Assembly: GCA_905235775.1 (NCBI GenBank)
Contig: CAJOMY010000034.1
Coordinates: 1 to 13,472 of the forward strand
DNA length: 13,472 nt
Reading direction: 5' to 3'
Origin: an uncultured Bacteroidales bacterium
GTDB taxonomy: Bacteria; Bacteroidota; Bacteroidia; Bacteroidales; UBA932
Positions 1-6,723 of the stretch are shown here, one piece after another. Below the pieces are notes generated by a model, which was not told the origin of the DNA, made no database searches, and saw only the letters and a program-made list of their open reading frames with translations. Numbering within the stretch: position 1 is the first letter of the stretch; every line of letters begins with the position of its first letter. The position numbers and the translations under genes are program-made.

Positions 1-1
1 G

Positions 2-400
2 GTCCCGGACGGCGCCATCGTGTCCATCCACGACGGGGTGCGTCCCCTGATCAGCCCGGAGCTGGTGCGCCGGATGCTGGACCGCATGCAACAGGGAGAA
101 TGCCGCGCGCTGCTGCCCGTCCTCCCCGTCGTGGACACGCTGCGCTCCACCGACCCGGCCACACCCGACCCCGACCGGGCCCGGACCGTCTCCGTGCAGA
201 CCCCGCAGGTCTTCCGTTCGGAAGACATCAAGGCCGCCTACACGCTGGCCTACGACCTGTCCTTCACGGACGACGCCTCCGTGGCTGCACGAAAAGGAAT
301 ACCGCTCACCTTCGAAGCGGGTGAGCGGTACAATCTCAAAATCACGACGCCCGAGGACCTCGCCCTGGCGGAAGCCATCCTGGCTATACGCCGGAGATAG
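2..400 (+). CDS. ispD: 2-C-methyl-D-erythritol 4-phosphate cytidylyltransferase, C-terminal part (5' end outside window)
   Basis: This is the C-terminal 132 codons of IspD, which makes CDP-methylerythritol from MEP and CTP in the cytosolic non-mevalonate isoprenoid pathway. The frame is open from base 2, so the gene begins before the window; the GTG at base 20 is an internal codon. Visible family signatures are VSIHDGVRPLIS at the start of the fragment, QTPQVFR in the middle, then TDDASVAARKGIPL, and near the end NLKITTPEDLALAEAIL. The last one contains the conserved lysine before T-x-PEDL that is known to contact substrate in the family. The protein ends shortly after that motif, as IspD normally does, so the 3' end looks intact. 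The gene converges on the Lrp-type regulator and the two reading frames overlap by 17 bp. Family assignment is firm; promoter and N-terminal Rossmann glycine-rich loop are not visible. Confidence 0.93.
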   Translation, partial: VPDGAIVSIHDGVRPLISPELVRRMLDRMQQGECRALLPVLPVVDTLRSTDPATPDPDRARTVSVQTPQVFRSEDIKAAYTLAYDLSFTDDASVAARKGIPLTFEAGERYNLKITTPEDLALAEAILAIRRR

Positions 401-884
401 CGCGGAAACTGGTGGTCTTGTAGTCCTTGACCCACACTTCCCGTTCGAAACTCTGGTCCAGGGAGATCATCGTGTCCGTGGACTGGATGTACGGAATCCG
501 CTGGATGGTGTTCAGCAGGATGTTCATCAGGTGCTCGTTGTCGAAGCAGTACACCTTCAGGAACAGGGCGGCCTTGCCGGTCACGAAGTGGCATTCCACA
601 ATCTCGGGAATGTGCTTGAGCGCAGCCACGACATCGGGATACTTGTTGTCCTCCGACAGGTTCACGCTGATGAACGCGCAGACGTTCAGGCCGAGTGCGC
701 CGGGTTTGACCACCATCCGGGAACCGGTGATGACCCCGTTGCTCTCCATCTTGTGGACCCGCTGGTGGATGGCGGCTCCGGAGATGCCGCACTCCCGGGC
801 GATTTCCAGGAAAGGCATCCGGGCGTTGTTGACCAGGTAGGAGAGAATCTTCCGGTCGATCGCGTCAATCTGATAATTTGCCAT
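384..884 (-). CDS. Lrp/AsnC family transcriptional regulator
   Basis: A 166-residue DNA-binding regulator of the Lrp/AsnC (feast/famine) family. Residues about 5-60 form the winged helix-turn-helix, starting with IDAIDRKILSYLVNNAR and continuing through the recognition-helix region ISGAAIHQRVHKMESNGVI. Residues about 65-150 fit the ligand-binding alpha/beta (RAM) domain, including VECHFVTGKAALFLKVYC. Length is normal for the family (about 150-165). Family members usually form dimers or octamers and respond to amino acids, but the ligand cannot be read from sequence. The ATG at 884 gives the usual N-terminus directly before the first helix. The gene lies 13 bp downstream of topA on the same strand and so is probably co-transcribed with it. 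Its 3' end overlaps convergent ispD by 17 bp. Family certain, targets unknown. Confidence 0.93.
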   Translation of the reverse strand: MANYQIDAIDRKILSYLVNNARMPFLEIARECGISGAAIHQRVHKMESNGVITGSRMVVKPGALGLNVCAFISVNLSEDNKYPDVVAALKHIPEIVECHFVTGKAALFLKVYCFDNEHLMNILLNTIQRIPYIQSTDTMISLDQSFEREVWVKDYKTTSFRAISGV

Positions 885-897
885 AAGATGCTAACTG

Positions 898-3207
898 TTA
901 CTTTTTCTTGAATCTGCGGGGTCTGGCGGAAGCGTCGGGAGCCGGTGCCGCGGCGATGATCCCGCGGCAGTCCGCCTCGGTCAGGGCGGCGGCGTCCGTC
1001 CCGCGCGGGATGCGGAAATTACGGTCGCCGCACTTGATGTAGGGGCCGTAGCGGCCGTTCAGCACGGAGATGCCCGCTTCCGGGAACTCCCGGATCACCG
1101 GCGTGGCCGAAGCCCCCGAGACGGCGGCCTGCACCAGGGCGACGCATTCTTCCTCGCTGATCCGGAAAGGGTCGGCGCCGCGGGGCAGCGAGATGTTCTT
1201 GTCTCCGTATTTGATATAGGGGCCGAAGCGGCCCTTGAGCACCAGGATGTCCACGCCTTCGTAGCTGCCCGCGCGGCGCGGGAATTCCAGCAGTTTGAGC
1301 GCCTCCTCGAGGGTGATCGTCTCGATGAGCTGGCCCTTCCCGAGGCTGGCGGACTGGCGGTCGTCGCCGTCGCCCTTCTGCACATAGGCGCCGAATTGCC
1401 CGAAGCGGGCCACGACCTGGCGGCCGTCGGCGGGATCCACGCCGAGCACCCGCTCCACATGGGCGTATTGCCCGTCGTGCATCGTGCTGTCCACTTTCTT
1501 GTGGAAGTCGCCGTAGAAGGAGGCGATCACCTCGTTCCAAACCAGTTTCCCTTCGGCGATGCGGTCGAAATCCTGCTCCACGTCGGCCGTGAAATCATAA
1601 TCCATGATGCGCGGGAAGTTCTCCACGAGGAAGTCGGACACCACCAGGCCGATCTCCTGCGGGATGAGCTTGCCGCGCTCCGCGCCCACGCTCTCCGTCT
1701 TGGTGGAGGCGGTGACCGTCCCGCCCTTGAGGGTCAGGTTCGTGACGGGGACTTTGCGTCCTTCGACATCGCCCTTGAAGATATAGCCACGGCCGGTCGT
1801 CAGCGTGGAGATGGTCGGGGCGTAGGTGGACGGGCGGCCGATGCCCAGCTCCTCCAGTTTCTTGACCAGGGTGGCCTCGGAGTAGCGGGCCGGCGCCTGG
1901 GTGAACTTGCACTCGGCGCTGACGCCCTTCTCGGTGAGCGGGTCGCCGGCCTTCATCGACGGCAGGACGGCGTTGTCCTCCTGGACGTCATCGTCGCTGC
2001 TTTCCATATAGAGCTTCAGGAAGCCGTCGAAGAGCACCTCCGTGCCCTGGATGTTATACTGCTCGGGACGCTTGTCGGAAGCCACCCGGATGGAGGTGCC
2101 CAGCACCTTGGCCTCGGACATCTGCGAGGCGACCGTGCGCTTCCAGATCAACTCGTAGAGCTTCTTCTCCTGGGCCGTTCCCTCGATCTGCGTATTGGCG
2201 ATGAAGGTCGGGCGGATGGCCTCGTGCGCCTCCTGCGCGCCCTTGGAATGCGTTCTGTACTGGCGCGGATGGGAGTATTCCGGACCGAAGTTGTCCAGGA
2301 TGAACTGCTTGGCCGTGCCGAGGGCGAGGGATGACAGGTTCGTGGAGTCGGTTCGCATGTAGGTGATCAAACCGCGCTCATAGAGCCCCTGCGCGAGGCG
2401 CATCGTCAAGCTCACGGGGTAGTGCAGCTTGCGGGCGGCCTCCTGCTGGAGCGTGGAGGTCGTGAACGGGGCGGACGGGAAGCGGACGGCGTCCTTCTGC
2501 TCCACGGAGGCGACGGAATAGGTGGCGCCGATGCTGTCCTCCAGGAAGGCCCGGGCCTGGTCCTGCGTGCCGAAGCGGGTGTCCAGGACGCCTTTGACCT
2601 TGGCCCCGCCTGCGGCGAACTGGGCCTCCACCTTATAATAAGGGCTGTTCTGGAAGGCGATGATCTCCTTCTCCCGGTCCACGACCAGGCGGAGCGCCAC
2701 GGACTGCACGCGACCGGCCGACAAGCCGCGCTGGATCTTGCGCCACAGGATCGGGGAGAGCTCAAAGCCCACGAGGCGGTCCAGCACGCGGCGCGCCTGC
2801 TGGGCGTTGACCAGGTTGTCGTCGATGCCGCGCGGCGTCTCGATGGCGTGCAGGATCGCGTCTTTGGTGATCTCGTGGAAAACGATGCGCCGGGTGCGGG
2901 CGCGGTCGAGGCCCAGGGTCTCGACGAGATGCCAGGAGATGGCCTCTCCCTCGCGGTCCTCATCGGAAGCCAGCCAGACGATCGACGCCCCCTCGGCAGC
3001 CTTCTTGAGCTCGGCCACCACTTTCTTCTTCGCGGCCGGCACCACATATTCCGGCTTGAAGCCTGCGGCGACGTCCACGCTGAGCTGCTTGTCCTGCAGA
3101 TCCCGGATATGTCCGAAACTGGACATCACGGTGAAGTCCTTGCCTAAATATTTCTGTATGGTCTTCGCCTTGGCCGGCGATTCGACAATCACTAAATTCC
3201 CCGCCAT
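898..3207 (-). CDS. topA: DNA topoisomerase I (type IA)
   Basis: A 769-residue type IA topoisomerase, which relaxes negative supercoils by passing one strand through a transient 5'-phosphotyrosine break. The Toprim domain is at the N-terminus: LVIVESPAKAKTI has the catalytic glutamate (Glu9), and SDEDREGE at 81-88 supplies the metal-binding DxDxE triad (Asp82, Asp84, Glu86). The active-site tyrosine is in ITYMRTDSTN (Tyr283). The C-terminus carries GRFGPYIKYGD and GRYGPYIKCGD repeats of the Topoisomerase_C type, then a basic tail ending in KKK. I see no CxxC zinc ribbons, which separates it from the E. coli type. The ATG at 3207 was chosen because MAGNLVIVESPAK is the canonical N-terminus; an upstream in-frame ATG at 3264 would add 19 atypical residues and run into the promoter region. 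It diverges from the PBP gene and probably leads a topA-lrp transcript. Confidence 0.96.
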   Translation of the reverse strand: MAGNLVIVESPAKAKTIQKYLGKDFTVMSSFGHIRDLQDKQLSVDVAAGFKPEYVVPAAKKKVVAELKKAAEGASIVWLASDEDREGEAISWHLVETLGLDRARTRRIVFHEITKDAILHAIETPRGIDDNLVNAQQARRVLDRLVGFELSPILWRKIQRGLSAGRVQSVALRLVVDREKEIIAFQNSPYYKVEAQFAAGGAKVKGVLDTRFGTQDQARAFLEDSIGATYSVASVEQKDAVRFPSAPFTTSTLQQEAARKLHYPVSLTMRLAQGLYERGLITYMRTDSTNLSSLALGTAKQFILDNFGPEYSHPRQYRTHSKGAQEAHEAIRPTFIANTQIEGTAQEKKLYELIWKRTVASQMSEAKVLGTSIRVASDKRPEQYNIQGTEVLFDGFLKLYMESSDDDVQEDNAVLPSMKAGDPLTEKGVSAECKFTQAPARYSEATLVKKLEELGIGRPSTYAPTISTLTTGRGYIFKGDVEGRKVPVTNLTLKGGTVTASTKTESVGAERGKLIPQEIGLVVSDFLVENFPRIMDYDFTADVEQDFDRIAEGKLVWNEVIASFYGDFHKKVDSTMHDGQYAHVERVLGVDPADGRQVVARFGQFGAYVQKGDGDDRQSASLGKGQLIETITLEEALKLLEFPRRAGSYEGVDILVLKGRFGPYIKYGDKNISLPRGADPFRISEEECVALVQAAVSGASATPVIREFPEAGISVLNGRYGPYIKCGDRNFRIPRGTDAAALTEADCRGIIAAAPAPDASARPRRFKKK

Positions 3208-3261
3208 TTTCTTTTCATTTCTGTTTTGAACTGCAAAGAAAATCAGAAACTCGGTAAAATT

Positions 3262-3294
3262 CAAAATTTAATCGTTAATTTTGCGCTCGACAAG
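3262..3294 (-). promoter_or_regulatory. Possible Bacteroidetes-type promoter for topA
   Basis: On the minus strand the sequence reads CTTG (3294-3291), 20 bp, then TAAATTTTG (3270-3262). This resembles the Bacteroidetes sigma factor consensus (TTTG, about 20 bp, TAnnTTTG) but the -7 box has one extra base between TA and TTTG. The topA ATG would lie about 45-50 nt downstream of the transcription start. It overlaps the proposed PBP promoter. Weak; position relative to the gene is the main support. Confidence 0.3.
3276..3283 (+). promoter_or_regulatory. Putative -7 box (TAATTTTG) for the PBP/ddl/prmC cluster
   Basis: TAATTTTG matches the Bacteroidetes -7 consensus TAnnTTTG exactly and lies 47 bp before the PBP start codon, giving a predicted leader of about 40 nt. 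A clear TTTG -33 element is not visible at the expected 19-21 bp upstream, so the assignment is tentative. It is the only good match in the 123-bp topA-PBP gap on this strand, and the three downstream genes have no further room for promoters between them. Confidence 0.42.
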
Positions 3295-3330
3295 TGGGGT
3301 CATAATTTATATTATGACAAATTTTTGCCA

Positions 3331-5703
3331 ATGAAAGAGACTACCAAGAAAAAGATTGTCAAGTGGTTCTGGATTCTGGTCGCGGCTCCGTTCGCGCTGG
3401 TGTCCGTGCTCATCCTGCTGGTGGGCATCTTCGCGAAGATCCCCTCCTTCGAAGAGCTTGAGCACCCTGACAACAAGCTCGCCACCCAGATCATCGCCGA
3501 GAACGGCGAAGTCCTCGCCACCTTCCATATCGAGAACCGCACCTATGTCAGTTACGACGAGCTCTCCCCGCACCTGGTCCACGCCGCCGTGGCCACGGAA
3601 GACGCCCGTTTCTACAAGCACTCCGGCATCGACACGAAGGGTCTTGCCCGTGTGCTGTTCAAGACCCTGCTGATGCGGGATTCGAGCCAGGGCGGCGGCA
3701 GTACCATCACCCAGCAGCTTGCCAAGACGCTCTATCCGCGCAGCGAGGTCCGCAACAAGTTCCAGATGGTGGTCATCAAGCTCAAGGAGTGGATTACCGC
3801 CGTCAAGATCGAGCGGGACTATACCAAGGACGAGATCATGGACATGTACCTCAACTCCATCTTCTTCGGCAGCAGCGCCTACGGCATCAAGGCCGCGGCG
3901 GAGACCTACTTCGCCAAGGAGCCCGCCGACCTCACGGTCGAGGAGGCCGCCCTGCTGGTAGGCATGGTCAACAAGCCCACACGCTACAATCCCGTCCTCA
4001 ACCCCGACCGCTCCCTGGAGCGCCGCAACTTCGTGATCGGCCAGATGGAAAAAAACGGCTACCTGACCCGCGCGGAGCGCGATTCCATCCGCCAGATTCC
4101 CATCACGCTCGACTTTCAGGTACAGGACCACAACGCCGGCCGCGCCCCCTATTTCCGGGACATGCTCCGCCGCGACATGCAGGCCACCCGCCCCAAGCGC
4201 TCCGACTACCAATGGCCGGAGGACTTCACGCACGATTCGCTCCGCTGGCGCGACGATCCCATCTACGGATGGCTCAACAAGCACAAGAAGAGCGACGGCT
4301 CCTCCTACGACCTCGACCGGGACGGCCTTCGCATCTACACGACGATCAACTACAAGATGCAGCAATACGCCGAGGAGGCGGTGGAAGAACACCTGGGAGG
4401 CAATCTCCAGAAGGCCTTCGACCGGGAACTCCGGGGCAAGCGCAACCGTCCTTTCGCCAGCGACGTCACGCCCAAGACGGCCGAGACCCTGATGAACCAG
4501 GCCCGCCGCTGGAGCGACCGCTACCGCCTGCAGCGCCGCGCCGGCAAGAGCGACGCCGAGATCATGGCCCAGTTCTCCAAGCCGGAGAAGATGCGCGTCT
4601 TCGCCTGGAACGCCAGGGGGTATATCGACACCACGATGACCCCGGACGACTCCATCCGCTACTACAAGGGCTTCCTGCGCTGCGGTTTCATGGCCATCGA
4701 GCCGGGCACGGGCCACATCCGCGCCTATGTCGGCGGCCCCAACTACCGCTACTTCAAGTATGACAACGTCCGGCAGGGCAAGCGCCAGGTCGGATCGACC
4801 ATCAAGCCCTTCCTCTACACGCTGGCCATGCAGGAGGGCATGACCCCCTGCGACCGCATCGTCCTCCTCCCGCAGACCTTCGTGCTGCCCAACGGGGACG
4901 TATGGACCCCGCGCAGCACCGACAAGGAGGAGATGATCGGCCAGACCGTCAACCTGCGCTGGGGCCTCGCCCACAGCTCCAACAACGCTTCGGCGTTCCT
5001 GATGAAGGAGCTCGGCCCGGCGGCCCTTGTCCGCATGATCCACCAGATGGGCGTCCAGACGCACCTGGACGAAGTCTATTCGCTGTGTGTCGGTGCGGCG
5101 GAAGTCCCGGTCTTCGACATGGTGTCCGCTTACAACACCTTCCCCTCCCACGGCACCTACATCACGCCCCAATACGTCGTCCGGATCACGGACAACGACG
5201 GCCGCGTCATCGACGAGTTCAACAACCAGAAACGTGACGCCATCTCCGAGCAGACGGCCTACCTCATGGTGGACATGATGCGCGGCGTCGTCAACGAGGG
5301 CACCGGCGCCCGCCTGCGTTCCGTGTACGGCCTGCGCGGCGAGATCGCCGGCAAGACCGGTACGACCAATGACAACTCCGACGGCTGGTTCATCGGCTAC
5401 ACGCCGAACATCACCGCCGGCGTGTGGGTGGGCGGCGAGGACCGCAACGTCCACTTCGCCTCCACCGCACTCGGCCAGGGGGCCAACGCCGCCCTTCCGA
5501 TCTGGGGCATCTGGATGAAGAAATGCCTCGCGGACCCGACCATCGGCTGGTCCATGGACGCCGACAGTTTCCTCGTGCCCACCGGCGGCGCGCTCGAGTT
5601 CAACTGCGCCCTCGACGGCACGTTCCTCGGCGGCTACGGCGACGATTACGCCGGCCAGGACGGCGGGGACCGCAACCAGGAAGAAGAATACTACTTCAAC
5701 TAA
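3331..5703 (+). CDS. Bifunctional class A penicillin-binding protein (PBP1A-like)
   Basis: A 790-residue inner-membrane peptidoglycan synthase that polymerises lipid II and cross-links stem peptides. After a short basic cytoplasmic tail, residues about 11-35 form one membrane anchor (WFWILVAAPFALVSVLILL). The GT51 glycosyltransferase domain follows: EDARFYKHSGID with catalytic Glu90, GGSTITQQLAKTLY at 122-135, and the LKEW motif with Glu153. The transpeptidase domain has SxxK as Ser489-Thr-Ile-Lys492, SxN as Ser549-Ser-Asn551, and KTGT at 675-678. All catalytic residues are present. Residues about 330-440 form a charged linker typical of long PBP1A proteins. The ATG at 3331 is preferred because it starts a basic tail directly before the membrane helix; an in-frame ATG at 3226 would add 35 unlikely residues overlapping the promoter. 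The ddl gene follows after 3 bp, so both are surely co-transcribed. Whether to name it mrcA is a matter of convention. Confidence 0.95.
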   Translation: MKETTKKKIVKWFWILVAAPFALVSVLILLVGIFAKIPSFEELEHPDNKLATQIIAENGEVLATFHIENRTYVSYDELSPHLVHAAVATEDARFYKHSGIDTKGLARVLFKTLLMRDSSQGGGSTITQQLAKTLYPRSEVRNKFQMVVIKLKEWITAVKIERDYTKDEIMDMYLNSIFFGSSAYGIKAAAETYFAKEPADLTVEEAALLVGMVNKPTRYNPVLNPDRSLERRNFVIGQMEKNGYLTRAERDSIRQIPITLDFQVQDHNAGRAPYFRDMLRRDMQATRPKRSDYQWPEDFTHDSLRWRDDPIYGWLNKHKKSDGSSYDLDRDGLRIYTTINYKMQQYAEEAVEEHLGGNLQKAFDRELRGKRNRPFASDVTPKTAETLMNQARRWSDRYRLQRRAGKSDAEIMAQFSKPEKMRVFAWNARGYIDTTMTPDDSIRYYKGFLRCGFMAIEPGTGHIRAYVGGPNYRYFKYDNVRQGKRQVGSTIKPFLYTLAMQEGMTPCDRIVLLPQTFVLPNGDVWTPRSTDKEEMIGQTVNLRWGLAHSSNNASAFLMKELGPAALVRMIHQMGVQTHLDEVYSLCVGAAEVPVFDMVSAYNTFPSHGTYITPQYVVRITDNDGRVIDEFNNQKRDAISEQTAYLMVDMMRGVVNEGTGARLRSVYGLRGEIAGKTGTTNDNSDGWFIGYTPNITAGVWVGGEDRNVHFASTALGQGANAALPIWGIWMKKCLADPTIGWSMDADSFLVPTGGALEFNCALDGTFLGGYGDDYAGQDGGDRNQEEEYYFN

Positions 5704-5706
5704 GAT

Positions 5707-6723
5707 ATGAGCAAGTACCAGACCATCGCCGTGATCTATGGCAGCGACTCTTCCGAGTGGGAAGTCTCCTGCCGCAGCGGAGAATTCGTCGCCTCGCGCA
5801 TCGACGGGAACGAATACGACGTCTATGAGATTTTCGCCCGTTTCGGCAAGTGGCAGCTCGTCGCCGCCAAGAAGCGCAATTCCATGCGCGTCACCTTCCC
5901 CGAAGGGGCCCGTCCGGAGGTGGAGAAAAACGATTTCAGCGTCCGAGTCCTGGGCGAGAAGGTCAAGTTCGACTTCGCTTACATCGTCCAGCACGGCGCT
6001 CCGGGCGAGACCGGCCAGATCGAGGGCTACCTCGAGATGCTGGGCATTCCCTGCAGCACCTGCGACTCGAGCACCTGCTCGATCGTCTTCGACAAATACG
6101 CCTGCAAATGCTACATCCGCGATCTCGGGCTCGCGAAATGCGCTCCGGACGTCTTCATCCGCCACGGCATGGACCACGAAGAGGCGAAGGCGGAGGTGGC
6201 TGCCAAGCTGAAGTTCCCCGTGTTCGTGAAGCCCACCCAGGGCGGTTCCAGTTTCGGCGTCACGCGCGTGACCCGGCCGGAAGACGTCGGTCCGGCCGTG
6301 CAGTTCGCCTTCAGCGAGAACCACACGGTCCTCATCGAACAGGGCATCACGGGCCGCGAGCTCACCTGCGCCGCCTATTTCGACGGGGAGCAGGTCAGGA
6401 CCCTGCCGCTGATCGAGATCGTTTCGGACAACGAGTACTTCGACTACGACGCCAAGTATAATGGCCATAGCCAGGAGATCTGCCCGGCCCCCGTGTCCGA
6501 CGAGGTCCGCGAGCTGGTGCAGCAGACCACCGCCAGGATCTATTTCCGCCTGGGCTGCCGCGGCGTCGTCCGCATGGACTGGATCCTCGCCGAGGACGGG
6601 CTCTACTTCCTGGAGATCAACACGATACCGGGCATGACAAGCGCTTCGCTCGTGCCCCGCATGGTCCGCACCGCGGGCCTGGACATGACCGCCTTCCTGA
6701 GCACCATCATCGAAAACTGCTAG
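5707..6723 (+). CDS. ddl: D-alanine--D-alanine ligase
   Basis: A 338-residue ATP-grasp ligase that joins two D-alanines for the peptidoglycan stem peptide. Recognisable blocks, in order: the N-terminal strand IAVIYGSDSSEWEVS; HGAPGETGQIEGYLEMLGIP (about residues 96-115), which is the family HGxxGEDGxxQG block; FVKPTQGGSSFGVTRV, the ATP-grasp lysine and phosphate-binding loop; EQGITGRELTCA; and EINTIPGMTSASLVPRM near the C-terminus, with the Mg-binding Glu and Asn and the S-x-x-P substrate loop. Length is normal. The ATG starts 3 bp after the PBP stop codon, and the stop TAG shares its last base with the GTG of prmC (TAGTG), so translation of the two is probably coupled. With the PBP upstream, this forms a small cell-wall synthesis operon. 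Family certain; D-Ala versus D-Lac preference is assumed from the usual family function. Confidence 0.94.
   Translation: MSKYQTIAVIYGSDSSEWEVSCRSGEFVASRIDGNEYDVYEIFARFGKWQLVAAKKRNSMRVTFPEGARPEVEKNDFSVRVLGEKVKFDFAYIVQHGAPGETGQIEGYLEMLGIPCSTCDSSTCSIVFDKYACKCYIRDLGLAKCAPDVFIRHGMDHEEAKAEVAAKLKFPVFVKPTQGGSSFGVTRVTRPEDVGPAVQFAFSENHTVLIEQGITGRELTCAAYFDGEQVRTLPLIEIVSDNEYFDYDAKYNGHSQEICPAPVSDEVRELVQQTTARIYFRLGCRGVVRMDWILAEDGLYFLEINTIPGMTSASLVPRMVRTAGLDMTAFLSTIIENC

Noticed and set aside
383..401. Hairpin GCTAT/ATAGC at the convergent ispD and lrp stop codons
   Set aside because: Only a 5-bp stem with no T-tract, and its symmetry is largely forced by two convergent TAG stops.
3208..3264. Upstream extension of topA to base 3264
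   Set aside because: MAGNLVIVESPAK at 3207 is the standard TopA start; the extra 19 residues come from AT-rich intergenic sequence.
3226..3330. Upstream extension of the PBP start to base 3226
   Set aside because: The added 35 residues are not family-like, overlap the likely -7 box and the divergent topA promoter, and precede a canonical basic-tail-plus-anchor start at 3331.
3307..6468. An open frame of more than 1000 codons on the minus strand, opposite the PBP and ddl genes
   Set aside because: The + strand proteins are unmistakable. The antisense frame is open because the GC-rich sense genes avoid TTA, CTA and TCA codons, and its translation is low-complexity and resembles no family.
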